Below, in pieces: positions 51,859 to 62,336 of a DNA stretch of 64,000 nt. Origin of the DNA: Draconibacterium orientale (lineage in GTDB: Bacteria; Bacteroidota; Bacteroidia; Bacteroidales; Prolixibacteraceae); NCBI RefSeq assembly GCF_000626635.1, contig NZ_CP007451.1, positions 372,001 to 436,000 on the forward strand, read 5' to 3'. The notes under the pieces are model-generated. The model was not told the origin of the DNA. It made no database searches and was given only the letters and a program-made list of their open reading frames with translations. Within the stretch, counting starts at the first letter, position 1. Each line of letters starts with the position of its first letter. Position numbers and translations under genes: made by a program.

Positions 51859-52170
51859 TTTCCCGGAATGCGGAAAGTCTGTATGAAGATCAAAACAAGC
51901 TTTCCACGCCTACGGAAAGTCAGCCAGAAATTCATTTTACAGTTTCCGCAAGTGCGGATAGCTAGCCTAAAAGTTATTTCCGGATTTCCCGGCGTGCGGA
52001 AAGCCTGTCAAAAGTTTGAAACAAGGTTTCCGCAAGTGCGGATCTTCTCCCGCCATAAAGAAATTGCTTATCGGGATTACCCGAAATCCCAAACGAGCCT
52101 GAAAACCACTCGTCGGATCTTCCCAAGATCCTGAAATAAAATGAAAACAAGCTTTCGGAAACTTCCGACG
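51859..52170 (+). repeat. Array of eight hairpin units with an exact 42-bp period
   Basis: Units begin at 51859, 51901, 51943, 51985, 52027, 52069, 52111 and 52153, each an 18-bp palindromic block followed by a 24-bp spacer. The stems differ but stay self-complementary: TTTCC..GGAAA (units 1, 2, 4), TCCGCA-AG-TGCGGA (3, 5), TCGGG-ATTA-CCCGA (6), GGATCTT-CCC-AAGATCC (7, shifted by four bases) and TCGGAA-AC-TTCCGA (8). It lies between convergent genes. A plus-strand frame over the array (51868-52134) encodes 14-residue FPxVRK-type repeats and is probably a by-product. Confidence 0.75.
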
Positions 52171-52191
52171 CGATTAAAAAAACCTAAACTA

Positions 52192-53424
52192 CTAATAGAA
52201 GAAGAGATACGCCAATAAAATGGATGCGACAATTCCAACAAAATCGGCTATTAAACCACACACCACGGCATAACGGGTGTTCTTAATCCCAACGGCTCCA
52301 AAATATACGGCTAAAATATAGAATGTTGTATCAGTTGCTCCCTGCACCGTACTGGCCACGCGGCCAACAAACGAGTCGGCACCATAATTTGTCATGGCAT
52401 CCACCATCATTCCGCGGGCACCACTTCCACTCAACGGCTTCATCAAAGCAGTTGGTAAAGCCGGTGTAAAATCGGCATTTACTCCCATTTGTTCAAATGC
52501 CCAGGTTACACCGGCAACCAGCCAATCCATAGCACCCGATGCACGAAATACACCAATGGCAACCAAAATAGCAACCAGGTACGGAATAATCTTCACAGCG
52601 GTTTTAAAGCCGTCTTTTGCCCCTTCAATAAAAGCCTCGTAAACATTCACCTTACGAAACAATGCCATAAGAATAAAGGCCACAATTACTGTAAACAGGA
52701 TAAAATTACTGGCCACATTCGACACCTGAGTAATGGCATCTTTATCGAGCGTTGAGAAATACCAGATAACACCAACGATAATGGCCGTTAATCCGCCCAG
52801 GTAGGCTAAAATGGTTTTATCAAGCAGGTTTATTTTCTGGTAAATAGCTACAGAAATTAGTCCGGCAATGGTAGAAAAGTAGGTAGCCAGCAAAATCGGG
52901 ATAAAAATATCGGAAGGATTTACGGCGCCCAGTTGAGCACGATAAACCATAATGCTTATGGGCAGCAGGGTAAGCCCTGAGGTATTCAGCACCAGGAACA
53001 TAATTTGTGCGTTCGATGCTGTTTTTTTATTGGGATTGGTTGCCTGCATTTCTTTCATGGCCTGCAATCCCATTGGCGTTGCAGCATTATCGAGGTTTAG
53101 CATGTTGGCAGCAATATTCATTAAAATAGAACCGTGCGCCGGATGCTCCTTTCCCAACTCGGGAAACAGTTTATTAAAAAACGGGCCAATCACTTTCGAA
53201 AACACATGAACGATTCCGCCTTTCTCCCCTATTTTCATAATCCCCATCCACAAAGTAAGCACACCGGTTAACCCCAACGATATTTCGAAACCTGTTTTAG
53301 CCATATCGAAAGTGGCCTGCACCATGTCGGTAAAAACCTGTGTATCGCCCAAAAATACGAGCTTTACCAGGGCAATCAGAAAAGCGATTATAAAAAAGAA
53401 AATAAAAAGGTAATTCAGTGCCAT
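52192..53424 (-). CDS. SpmA-SpmB-like fused nucleoside-recognition membrane protein
   Basis: 410 residues, about ten membrane segments. The N-terminal half matches SpmA (NMLNLDNAATPMGLQAMKEM, then LNTSGLTLLP) and the C-terminal half SpmB (VKIIPYLVAILVAIGVFR, KPLSGSGARGMMVDAM, VQGATDTTFYILAVYFGAVG). In spore formers these are separate proteins needed for spore dehydration; in non-sporulating Bacteroidota the fused form is common and its cargo is unknown. A single gene, convergent with the kdsA operon across the 42-bp hairpin array. Confidence 0.9.
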   Translation of the reverse strand: MALNYLFIFFFIIAFLIALVKLVFLGDTQVFTDMVQATFDMAKTGFEISLGLTGVLTLWMGIMKIGEKGGIVHVFSKVIGPFFNKLFPELGKEHPAHGSILMNIAANMLNLDNAATPMGLQAMKEMQATNPNKKTASNAQIMFLVLNTSGLTLLPISIMVYRAQLGAVNPSDIFIPILLATYFSTIAGLISVAIYQKINLLDKTILAYLGGLTAIIVGVIWYFSTLDKDAITQVSNVASNFILFTVIVAFILMALFRKVNVYEAFIEGAKDGFKTAVKIIPYLVAILVAIGVFRASGAMDWLVAGVTWAFEQMGVNADFTPALPTALMKPLSGSGARGMMVDAMTNYGADSFVGRVASTVQGATDTTFYILAVYFGAVGIKNTRYAVVCGLIADFVGIVASILLAYLFFY

Positions 53425-53531
53425 TCTGCCAATTGAATTTTGATTTTGAATAAAGAATTTCCGCTAAAAATTGTGCTTCATAAGTTTGGCATCTAAAGAT
53501 AGATGAAGTTTTCATTTCTACAAACATAAAA

Positions 53532-53558
53532 AAAGAGGGACTTTAAAAGTCCCTCTTT
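53532..53558 (-). terminator. Terminator of the susC-susD operon
   Basis: AAAGAGGGACTTT (53532-53544) and AAAGTCCCTCTTT (53546-53558). On the minus strand the stem is followed by a run of seven T. Confidence 0.85.
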
Positions 53559-53582
53559 AATTTCAAACCAAATCTCCATTTA

Positions 53583-55430
53583 TTATTTGTATTCCGGACG
53601 TTGTTCCAGAACACCAACTTGTTGATCTAACTGAGCCTGTGGAATAGGCATATATTTGTCGGCTTCAGAAAATGTATACCCCACCATACTCGCTTCTGAT
53701 GTACGTATTCTCTCATCAGCACGAGCGAATCCATTTAGCACTTCTGCCATGCTTTTTCCACCAATCTGGTTAGGAAGATTGTCCCAGCGACGAAGGTCGA
53801 AGAAACGGAAACCTTCGGTAGCCAACTCTAAACGTTGCTCCCACTGAACAGCTTCCATCGCTTCATTTGCATCAGCAAACGAAGTGTACAAACCAATCTG
53901 GTAATTGGCTGCTGGTTTAGTCCAGTCAACATCTCCTCCAGTTTTATAATCAGCATCAGTTGTATTGAAGCCCCATGGATATACGCCATCAGAACCACCA
54001 GGTAACTTATTAATTAAAACCTTACCCATAACCTGCTCGCTATCCATTGCACGCTGACGAATCATATTTACATAAGTACGCGCTTCATCGATATCACCAG
54101 ATGCTGCTGCACATTCCGCTTTCCAAAGTATAACATGAGTATAACGTAAATAACGATAGTTATTGGCATTAATACCGGTTTGCCATCCTGTAGTAGTCGA
54201 TAAGCTGAAACGCTCCGATTTTTTAAAGAATGGTTTAGCAACAGGCAAATATGGTCCACCATCAGCCTGATACCTGATCCAGTTATTTCCCCTGTTAATA
54301 CCCCAGTCTTTGTAAGGAATACCGCGACGGCTAATGGTATGGTCAACGCGTGGGTCTAGTGCATGATCAGTAGGATTAAATTCAGCTTCTGATGCAATAC
54401 CCTGGTCATTAGCCAAGTCGGTATCATTAAATGTATCGAACATTGGTAAACCGTTCTCATCAACTTTATAGGCATTGAACAGGTTTTGCGATGGTTGGTG
54501 GAAGCCACAGCACATACCAATGTCACCACCGTGAGGCCAGTTCAAACCAATACCCATCTCTGCATTCAGCGATTCGTTAATATCGTTTACGTTTGCCTGA
54601 ATTTCAAAGATTGATTCTTCGTTATTGTTGGTTGCAATATTAAAGTTATCCATAAAATCTGCAGCCAATGTAAACTCACCGCTCGCAATAATTTCGTCAA
54701 GCAGTGGTTCTGCATCAGAGTATCTCAAATCCTGTAGATAAGCTCTTGCTGCCAGCGCTTTAGCTGCCCACTTGGTAGCACGGCCAACCTGAGACTGTGA
54801 TGCAGGAAGATTGGAACCGGCAAAAGTTAAATCCGCGATAATAAAGTCAAGAACAGCACCCTCGGCATTAACATTGGTAACCTGAGTAGGATCTTCAACG
54901 TTTTCATCTAAAATTGGCAAGTAATCACCAAATACCAAACGGGCTTCAAAATAGAATAAGGCACGCAGAAAACGGGTTTCTGCCCGGTATGCATTAGCGT
55001 CGTCGGAAGTAATACCACCTTCTGATTCAACCAAATCGATAATTCTTAAAGTTTTGTTAGCACGGTCTACGCCCATACCCAAAGCCCATTGCCATTTGTC
55101 GGCAGGGTAATTGTTGGTAGATTGTACCACCCAGTGCTCGATATCATTTGCCGGCGACTGGTCGGTAAGTTCTGATCCTTTATACGCATCGTCAGATGCT
55201 ATTGAACCATAAGTCCAGTTTTGAATAGAAGCTCCCCACGAGATTTCCCATAAAGAACTACCTCCTACCATTGCATAGGTACCAATCATCAGTGCTTCAA
55301 TACCATCAGCACTGTAGAGCTGATTTTCTGATAATGAGCCCGGAGGTTCCTTGGTCAGGAATTCTTCAGAACATGAATATGACATGGTTAGTAAGAACAC
55401 TACAACCATTAATATTGATAGTTTTTTCAT
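53583..55430 (-). CDS. SusD/RagB-family glycan-binding lipoprotein
   Basis: 615 residues from the ATG at 55430 (MKKLSILMVVVFLL); an in-frame ATG at 55454 would add eight residues before the signal. The lipobox is MSYSC. SusD features: FLTKEPPGSLSENQLYS after the signal, the TPR-like R(F)LRALFYFE helix, and the C-terminal RRWDNLP and YMPIPQAQLDQ segments. A surface-exposed lid over its SusC partner, it captures a glycan, or possibly a peptide, for import. It lies 37 bp after susC and ends at a strong terminator. Confidence 0.95.
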   Translation of the reverse strand: MKKLSILMVVVFLLTMSYSCSEEFLTKEPPGSLSENQLYSADGIEALMIGTYAMVGGSSLWEISWGASIQNWTYGSIASDDAYKGSELTDQSPANDIEHWVVQSTNNYPADKWQWALGMGVDRANKTLRIIDLVESEGGITSDDANAYRAETRFLRALFYFEARLVFGDYLPILDENVEDPTQVTNVNAEGAVLDFIIADLTFAGSNLPASQSQVGRATKWAAKALAARAYLQDLRYSDAEPLLDEIIASGEFTLAADFMDNFNIATNNNEESIFEIQANVNDINESLNAEMGIGLNWPHGGDIGMCCGFHQPSQNLFNAYKVDENGLPMFDTFNDTDLANDQGIASEAEFNPTDHALDPRVDHTISRRGIPYKDWGINRGNNWIRYQADGGPYLPVAKPFFKKSERFSLSTTTGWQTGINANNYRYLRYTHVILWKAECAAASGDIDEARTYVNMIRQRAMDSEQVMGKVLINKLPGGSDGVYPWGFNTTDADYKTGGDVDWTKPAANYQIGLYTSFADANEAMEAVQWEQRLELATEGFRFFDLRRWDNLPNQIGGKSMAEVLNGFARADERIRTSEASMVGYTFSEADKYMPIPQAQLDQQVGVLEQRPEYK

Positions 55431-55467
55431 AATACTTATCTGTTTTATATTCAAATTAAATTAACTG

Positions 55468-58400
55468 TTATAAACCGAGTTGAACACCGAACATAACCTG
55501 ACGTGGTGTAGGCCATGCTCCCATATCCATCCCCATATAAGTACCAGAAGCATTTACTTCAGGATCCAGACCACTGTAACCGGTTAACGTAAATACGTTA
55601 GAAACCTGTCCGTAAAGTCTTAAGCTTTTAATACCTGCTCTGTCAAGCAACGATTTTGGAACAGTATAACCCAGGCGTAAGTTTTTCAGTCGCAAGTACG
55701 ATGCATCTTCGATAAATGCAGTCGATGGCTCCTGAGAGATATCGCTAAGGTCGAGCATTGGCAATTCAGCTTTTGAGTTATCATCCAGGTAAGGACTTCC
55801 CCATGAATTGTACAATGCATCTTTACTTAATCCACCTGTAAACTGACCATAGTCAATCCAGCGAGTTACGTAATTAACCATATCGTTTCCAATGCTACCA
55901 TAGAAGAACATGGTTAAATCGAAGTTTTTATAACCAAGATTGATATTCATACCACCTGTTAAATCAGGATGCGGACTTCCGATAAATGTTCTGTCGGCAG
56001 CAGTGATTGTTCCATCACCATTCACATCTCTGTATTTGAAGTGCCCCGGTTGATTGTATTCAGTATCGCTATAAGGTGCATGAGCATCAGCTTCTGCCTG
56101 AGTTTGAAAGATACCATCAACAATATAACCATAGAATTCAGGGAAAGCAGTACCAGCCGCAAAACGGGTATATACTTTCTGACGTTCTGTTGCTGCATCT
56201 ACGTAACGGTCAGGATCTCCTGAAAGTTTCAGTATCTCGTTTTTGTAGTGCGACAGGTTCATACTGATATTGTAGGTAAGATCTCCACCCACTGCAGTAT
56301 TATTATACGATACTTCAAAGTCGATACCTTTGTTTTCCATTTCACCAACGTTAACATAAGGAGCTGTTGCAATACCCATTACCTGAGGTATAGGCTCGCG
56401 GAACAACATATCTTCAGTATTACGTTTCCATAAATCGATAGCAACTGCCAGATGGTTATCCAACATATTTGCGTCAATACCTATGTTTAATGTTTTAGTA
56501 GTTTCCCAGGTAACATCCTCACTACCTAATGCATCAGGCTTAAATCCGGAAACAGCACCGGTATTTGATCCGTCGATAGCATACGATGAACGATAAGCAT
56601 CAGTTGCATAAGTGGAGTACGAGTTGTAGTTACCAATGCGGTCGTTACCCGACATACCCCATCCTAAACGTAGTTTTAACATATCTAACCAGCTACGAGA
56701 TCCTTGCATGAAGCTTTCTTCTGAAATTGCCCACGCAGCAGATGCGGCAGGGAACACAGCATATTTGTTTTCATCACTGAATCGAGAAGAACCATCGCGA
56801 CGTACTGTTCCTTCCAGGTAATATTTACCCATGTAGTTGTAGTTTGCACGACCAAAAACAGAGAACAATGACCATTCTGAAGCATTACCGCTGTTTTCTT
56901 TGTTACTTTCACCTGAATCTAACTGCATATAGTTAGGATCTTCAGAGAAATAAACACGACGACTGGCATTCAACGACTGATAAGTATTTTCAACAGCCTC
57001 GGTACCCACCAATACATTCAATCTATGAACGTCGTTGAAAGTTTTGTTGTAGTTCAATGTATTCGACCAGTTCCACTGCAAACTGTAGTTTGAGTCAGCA
57101 TTTACACCGTTAACGGTATTGGGCTCTGAACGTTCGTAAGTTGGAAGGACATAACCTTTGTAGTTCCACTGCCCCCAGTTAGCACCAAATAATGTTTTAG
57201 CTGTCAGACCTTCGGCCAAAGTAAGCTCAGCATATGCATTACCTAAGATACGCATATATTTACCGTTGTTATTGCGTGCATCCCAAAGGATTTGTACAGG
57301 GTTGGAAGCATTACCCATACCATTGGCTTTACTACCTGCAAACTCTTTACCGCTGATGTCATAAACAGGAATAATTGGTTGCGAACGGTAGGCAAACGAA
57401 ACTGCAGTTCCTTCACCGTTGTCACCAAATTCACCATTTTCGTCGATGTAAACAACTTGTAACGATTCGCCCACTTTTAGCCAATTGTTAAACTTGGCAT
57501 CCGAGTTCATACGCATGGTATAGCGCTTAAATTCGGTCCATTTCAAAATACCTTCCTCATCCAGGTAATTGGCCGAAAACGCGTAGGTAGAGTTTTTACC
57601 ACCACCACTTACCGAAAGGTCATACTCTTGAATGATACCGGTTTGGTAAATTTCGTCGTACCAGTCTGTTCCTTCTTTATTTGCCTTAAATATTACACCA
57701 TTCGGATAACTGTAGGTTGATTCATCAACTTGGCCAGACATACCGGCAGCAGGCAAAATATAATCAGGAATAACCGGAGAAGAACCTGAACCATACTGAG
57801 GATGATTAGGAGCAACTCCCTGGTTAGCATATTGCAACCAAACTGCATCGGCATACTCTTTCGTATTCAACAAATCGTATTGATTTGTTGCTTTGGTAAC
57901 ACCTGTACGTACCGAGAATTTAACACTTGGCTGCTGGTTTGCACGTCCGCGTTTGGTAGTAATAATTACAACACCGTTTGCACCACGTGTACCGTAAATA
58001 GCTGCCGAAGAAGCATCTTTCAATACTGAAATACTTTCAATATCGCCTGGAGGAATGTTGTTACCCGGTCCTGCAGGTACACCGTCGATGATGTACAACG
58101 GATTCGGGTCGTTAATCGTTCCAACTCCGCGGATACGGATTGTTGCGTCAGCACCCGGACGGTTTGCAGTGGTTACAGTAACCCCGGCCACCTGTCCTTG
58201 CAAACGGTTGGCAACACTGGTTTCTGATGTAGCCTCCAGTTTCTCAGCCGAAACAGAAGAAACAGCACCTGTTAATTCTTCTTTCATTTGAGTACCGTAA
58301 CCCACAACAACTACCTCGTCAACACCGATCACGTCGGCTTTCATCACTACGTTAATTGTTGATTGACCAGCAATCTCAATTTCCTGCGTTAACATACCGA

Positions 58401-58641
58401 TGTAAGAGAAAGCTAATTTCTCTGCACCTTCAGGTAACGTTAAGGTGTAATTACCATCAATGTCGGTAATTGTTCCCTGAGTGGTTCCCTGAACCACAAT
58501 CGACACACCAGGTATTCCCGTGCCATCTTCACCGGTAACAGTACCGGTAACAGCTGTTTGCGCATAAGAACCTAGAGAAAATGCCATGAATACAGACATC
58601 ATAAGCAAGGTTAAAAAACCTCTTAAAGGATTTTTTTCCAT
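55468..58641 (-). CDS. SusC/RagA-family TonB-dependent outer-membrane transporter
   Basis: 1057 residues. A signal peptide is followed by a carboxypeptidase-regulatory-like domain (TGTVTGEDGTGIPGVSIVV), a plug with the SusC signature (VVVVGYGTQMKEELTGAVSS; LYIIDGVP; SVLKDASSAAIYGTRGANGV), and a beta-barrel ending in a C-terminal aromatic-type strand (RQVMFGVQLGL). It forms the pump part of the SusCD pair. No hybrid two-component system or sigma/anti-sigma pair lies beside it, and no STN domain is seen, so regulation is unclear. The substrate is not known. Confidence 0.95.
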   Translation of the reverse strand: MEKNPLRGFLTLLMMSVFMAFSLGSYAQTAVTGTVTGEDGTGIPGVSIVVQGTTQGTITDIDGNYTLTLPEGAEKLAFSYIGMLTQEIEIAGQSTINVVMKADVIGVDEVVVVGYGTQMKEELTGAVSSVSAEKLEATSETSVANRLQGQVAGVTVTTANRPGADATIRIRGVGTINDPNPLYIIDGVPAGPGNNIPPGDIESISVLKDASSAAIYGTRGANGVVIITTKRGRANQQPSVKFSVRTGVTKATNQYDLLNTKEYADAVWLQYANQGVAPNHPQYGSGSSPVIPDYILPAAGMSGQVDESTYSYPNGVIFKANKEGTDWYDEIYQTGIIQEYDLSVSGGGKNSTYAFSANYLDEEGILKWTEFKRYTMRMNSDAKFNNWLKVGESLQVVYIDENGEFGDNGEGTAVSFAYRSQPIIPVYDISGKEFAGSKANGMGNASNPVQILWDARNNNGKYMRILGNAYAELTLAEGLTAKTLFGANWGQWNYKGYVLPTYERSEPNTVNGVNADSNYSLQWNWSNTLNYNKTFNDVHRLNVLVGTEAVENTYQSLNASRRVYFSEDPNYMQLDSGESNKENSGNASEWSLFSVFGRANYNYMGKYYLEGTVRRDGSSRFSDENKYAVFPAASAAWAISEESFMQGSRSWLDMLKLRLGWGMSGNDRIGNYNSYSTYATDAYRSSYAIDGSNTGAVSGFKPDALGSEDVTWETTKTLNIGIDANMLDNHLAVAIDLWKRNTEDMLFREPIPQVMGIATAPYVNVGEMENKGIDFEVSYNNTAVGGDLTYNISMNLSHYKNEILKLSGDPDRYVDAATERQKVYTRFAAGTAFPEFYGYIVDGIFQTQAEADAHAPYSDTEYNQPGHFKYRDVNGDGTITAADRTFIGSPHPDLTGGMNINLGYKNFDLTMFFYGSIGNDMVNYVTRWIDYGQFTGGLSKDALYNSWGSPYLDDNSKAELPMLDLSDISQEPSTAFIEDASYLRLKNLRLGYTVPKSLLDRAGIKSLRLYGQVSNVFTLTGYSGLDPEVNASGTYMGMDMGAWPTPRQVMFGVQLGL

Positions 58642-59118
58642 AGATTTTAAGTTTTGGTATTAATAAATAGAAATTTGAATAAAAAATTATTCTGAATTGA
58701 ATTGTAGTGAACCTACAATTCTACATAAGGATCAGTGTGGTTTATCCATAAGTTTAATTAATTAGTTAGTTAGTAAAATAGCCTCTTCGTTAGTTTTAGT
58801 TCTGCACCAAAAATACAGGTTAATTATTTTTTTTTCGATTGCTAAAATATGTTTTTCATTTCAACATTGAACATGTATGACATGTGTTAAATAACATACT
58901 ATTGTCAATTGAACAATAACACCGGCTGTTCAGGAAACTGTTAGTTTAGTAGAAATTAATCACATACATTATTATATGTATTACTAAACCTTAAAAATCA
59001 GGTTTAATTACTACTTAAAATTAGATATTCATGCAAAAAAAAAGATAATTGCTATGAACAATTTTTATGCTAACAGGTCTATTTTAGATTGCAAAAACCA
59101 GATTTAATACCAATATAA
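58642..59118. other. Divergent spacer upstream of susC
   Basis: AT-rich, without a gene. Contains TAGT tandem words near 58760, an ACATGT-ATG-ACATGT element near 58871-58885 and an inverted repeat ATTGT-CAATTGA-ACAAT (58901-58917). CAAAAATA at 58808-58815 gives TATTTTTG on the minus strand, a possible -7 box for susC, but no -33 match at the usual distance. Confidence 0.35.
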
Positions 59119-60015
59119 ATGAATAAATTTAAACCTATGAAAAAAACATTTTATTGGCTTCTTGCAATTGTAATCACGATTGTGGCAGTTATCTACCAAC
59201 GAAAAACCGGCCCTACCTACGATAAAAAATTATCGGTAAACGTTAATGATACCCGTTACGAGGTAAAATTGGTTCGTAGTATTGAAATAGGCAGTAACAC
59301 CGAAGTAAAGCTGGCCATTGATGATAAAACTATCGCAGCCCGTTTATTTTACAAACAGTTCATGTCTGATGATCCGTACCAATCGGTTGACTTTGAGTAC
59401 AAAGAAAAACCGGTTGATTCGTATCTGATGAATAAAGTGTTTAAAATAACCGAAGACAAAGGGTGGTTTGCTCCGGTACCCGAACAACCTGCTGCCGGGA
59501 AAATTCAGTACTATTTTGAAGTTACCGACTCAAAAGGAACCAAAATGTATATGAATAAAACGCCGGTTGTAATACGTTTTAAAGGAGCCGTTCCGTCAGT
59601 GGTTTTAGCGCCGCATATCTTTTTTATGTTCTTTGCCATGTTATTGGGTAACCTGGCCGGAATTATGGCCATTTTCAAACATCAACGGTATAAATTTTAC
59701 ACCACCATTACACTTATTACCTTACTTATTGGTGGTATGATTCTGGGGCCAATTGTTCAGTTGTATGCTTTTGGCGAAGCCTGGGCCGGTGTTCCCTTTG
59801 CGTGGGACTTAACCGATAATAAAACACTAGTGGCCTTTATTTTCTGGATACTGGCAGTTGCGATGAACCGAAAAAAAGAACGTCCTGTGTTCACCATTGT
59901 GGCATCAATAGTTATGTTGATTATTTATTCTATTCCGCACAGTATGTATGGCTCGCAACTTGATCCGGAAACCGGCGAGATCATTCAGGGATGGATTCAA
60001 CTGTTAATCATTTAA
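59119..60015 (+). CDS. Conserved membrane protein of unknown function
   Basis: 298 residues (292 if it starts at the second ATG, 59137). One N-terminal membrane helix (about 13-27), an exported beta-rich region (about 35-155) ending in a fibronectin-like strand pattern (AGKIQYYFEVTDSKGTKMYM), and then four membrane segments (about 163-295). I do not recognise the family. It is followed 67 bp downstream by the GH92 gene on the same strand and is divergent from susC, but no functional link is evident. Confidence 0.65.
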   Translation: MNKFKPMKKTFYWLLAIVITIVAVIYQRKTGPTYDKKLSVNVNDTRYEVKLVRSIEIGSNTEVKLAIDDKTIAARLFYKQFMSDDPYQSVDFEYKEKPVDSYLMNKVFKITEDKGWFAPVPEQPAAGKIQYYFEVTDSKGTKMYMNKTPVVIRFKGAVPSVVLAPHIFFMFFAMLLGNLAGIMAIFKHQRYKFYTTITLITLLIGGMILGPIVQLYAFGEAWAGVPFAWDLTDNKTLVAFIFWILAVAMNRKKERPVFTIVASIVMLIIYSIPHSMYGSQLDPETGEIIQGWIQLLII

Positions 60016-60082
60016 AGCAAAAATTATTATCCGTTTTTCCCGAAAATTTTAAATTTGGCATTCCTAACAAAATCAAACTAAT

Positions 60083-62314
60083 ATGAAGAACTGGTATCTG
60101 CTTGTACTTGTACTCCTGTTTTCCTGCACCAACAACACGGAAAAAAATTACCTCAGTTATGTCGATCCGCTTATTGGAACGGGGCCGGCATCAACAATAG
60201 CTGCGAAAGAGCATCCCGGCGACCATGTAAGTAACGGACAAACGATTCCGGCTGTTACAGCTCCCTTTGGGATGACACAATGGACACCGCAAATTTACGA
60301 TAACGAGCAAAAATGTATCGCTCCTTTTTATACCGGCCAAACCATGATTCAAGGCTTTAGGGCAAGCCACTGGCTTAGCGGTTCGTGTACCCAGGATTAT
60401 GGTTCTTTTACCATCTTCCCCACGGTGTTAGGTAGCAGCTTTAGTTTTCAACCGGTGCAGCGCCAAACCTTGTGTTTAATGAAAACCGAAGATCTGTCGC
60501 CGGCTTACGCTTCCTTTTTGTTTCCGGCAAAAAACATATTGTCGGAAATTACCGGCACCAAACGATGTGGCTTTTTTCGTTTCTCGTGGCTGGAAGAGAA
60601 AAATCCAACCATTATGTTCGACATTAACAGCGACGAAGGCAAAGGATATATAAAAATCGATTTGGAGAAACAGGAAGTATATGGTTATAATCCGGCCTAC
60701 CGCATATACAGCGGGCAGGATGAACCTGCTGGGATTTCAGGTTATTTTGTGGCTAAATTCGATCAGGAGATTGTGAAGTATGGCACCTGGGGCAATTTTG
60801 AATACGAACACGGGAGTGCTGAACGCAAGGATCAGCAAAAAATTGGCGCCTATGTAACATTTAACCTTGAAGGAAATACACCGGTAAAACTAAAAGTGGG
60901 CACCTCGTTTACCAGTATTGAAAATGCGCGCAAAAACCTGGAAACCGAAATTGCCGACTGGAATTTTGACGCCACCAAACAAAAACTGGAGAACACCTGG
61001 AATGATTATCTCGGTCGCATTGATGTTGAATCGGAAGACCAGGAGGAGCTTACCAAATTTTACACCGCTATATACCACTCACTGTTTCACCCGCGTTTAA
61101 TGAGCGATGTAAATGGCGACTACCCGGTTTTTTCAAAACAATACGAGACCAGCAACAACAGCGATTTTGACTATTATGGCGATTTCTCGAACTGGGATAT
61201 TTTTAGGGCACAAATGCCGCTGTTGAGCCTTATTGCCCCAAAAGAATATAACGATATGGTAAAATCGCTTGTGGCAAAAGCCGAAGACGGTGACTGGCTG
61301 CCCATTTTCCCGCTATGGAACAATTACACCTCGGCAATGATTGGCGACCACAGCACTGCCATTCTTTGCGATGCCGCCATGAAAGGTTTTGATTTTGATT
61401 TGGAGAAAGCCTACCAGTTTATGCGAAAAAATGCCTACGAAACACCTGAGGAAGAAGATTATAAAGACGGGAAAGGCCGCCGTGCACTAACTTCCTATAT
61501 ACAATTTGGATATGTTCCGCTTGACGATGTTGTAGCCGATGCTTTTCACTCCAACGAGCAGGTTTCGCGCACCCTGGAATACGCCTACAACGATTGGTGC
61601 GTTGCACAACTGGCTCAGAAACTGGGCAAAACCGACGATTATAATGACCTGCTTACCCGCTCGTACAACTATTCAAACGTTTTTGATGAAAGCCAGGGCT
61701 GGGTGAACGGTAAATATGCCGATGGCCGGTTTTATGAAGACTTCAATGCTAACACTGAGCAATTTTTTATAACCGAAGGTACGCCCAAACACTACACCTG
61801 GTTTGTTCCGCACGATGTTGAAGGACTGATTGGGTTGATAGGCGAAGAAGATGCTTTTAGTGAAAAACTGAATCAATTAATTGACGATAAACGTTACTGG
61901 CATGGTAACGAGCCAAGCCATCATATTCCCTTCCTGTTTAATTATACCAATGAGTGGGACCAAACACAAAAAACAGTAAAATACATTCTTCGTACCGAAT
62001 ACGGTTTAGGCCGCGGCGGACTTTCAGGAAACGACGATGCCGGGCAACTTTCGGCATGGTATGTTTTTGGTGCAATGGGTTTTTACCCGATGTGCCCGGG
62101 AAGCAACGAATATCAACTCTCATCGCCAATATTCAAAAAGGTAACACTCAAGCTGGATAAAAACTATTACCCGGGAGGCAAGTTTGTATTAAACGCTGAA
62201 GAAGCAAGGTCTTCAACCATTTTCTCATCCGTTAAATTAAACGGCAAAGAAAGTGCAACGTACATCAATCACGAAGATCTGCAAAAAGGGGGAAGTTTGA
62301 AGTTTTTAAAGTAA
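60083..62314 (+). CDS. GH92 alpha-mannosidase lipoprotein
   Basis: 743 residues. Lipobox LLFSC at the N-terminus, so membrane-anchored. GH92 motifs are present: YVDPLIGTG, FRASHWLSG, the catalytic-acid segment GNEPSHHIPFLFN and the base segment GNDDAGQLSAWYVFGAMGFYP. These Ca2+-dependent exo-alpha-mannosidases trim mannose from N-glycans or mannans. With GH29 and SusCD nearby this hints at glycoprotein glycan use, but they are not in one operon, so this is inference. Confidence 0.94.
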   Translation: MKNWYLLVLVLLFSCTNNTEKNYLSYVDPLIGTGPASTIAAKEHPGDHVSNGQTIPAVTAPFGMTQWTPQIYDNEQKCIAPFYTGQTMIQGFRASHWLSGSCTQDYGSFTIFPTVLGSSFSFQPVQRQTLCLMKTEDLSPAYASFLFPAKNILSEITGTKRCGFFRFSWLEEKNPTIMFDINSDEGKGYIKIDLEKQEVYGYNPAYRIYSGQDEPAGISGYFVAKFDQEIVKYGTWGNFEYEHGSAERKDQQKIGAYVTFNLEGNTPVKLKVGTSFTSIENARKNLETEIADWNFDATKQKLENTWNDYLGRIDVESEDQEELTKFYTAIYHSLFHPRLMSDVNGDYPVFSKQYETSNNSDFDYYGDFSNWDIFRAQMPLLSLIAPKEYNDMVKSLVAKAEDGDWLPIFPLWNNYTSAMIGDHSTAILCDAAMKGFDFDLEKAYQFMRKNAYETPEEEDYKDGKGRRALTSYIQFGYVPLDDVVADAFHSNEQVSRTLEYAYNDWCVAQLAQKLGKTDDYNDLLTRSYNYSNVFDESQGWVNGKYADGRFYEDFNANTEQFFITEGTPKHYTWFVPHDVEGLIGLIGEEDAFSEKLNQLIDDKRYWHGNEPSHHIPFLFNYTNEWDQTQKTVKYILRTEYGLGRGGLSGNDDAGQLSAWYVFGAMGFYPMCPGSNEYQLSSPIFKKVTLKLDKNYYPGGKFVLNAEEARSSTIFSSVKLNGKESATYINHEDLQKGGSLKFLK

Positions 62315-62336
62315 AATTATTCTGTAAGAATCAGAT

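Noticed and set aside
51868-52134. An 88-codon frame with 14-residue repeats
   Set aside because: The repeats follow from the 42-bp hairpin array, and the palindromes rather than codons appear conserved between units.
51859-52170. CRISPR array
   Set aside because: The period is 42 bp, but the repeated part varies in sequence while the spacers resemble each other (units 1, 4 and 7), and no cas genes are near.
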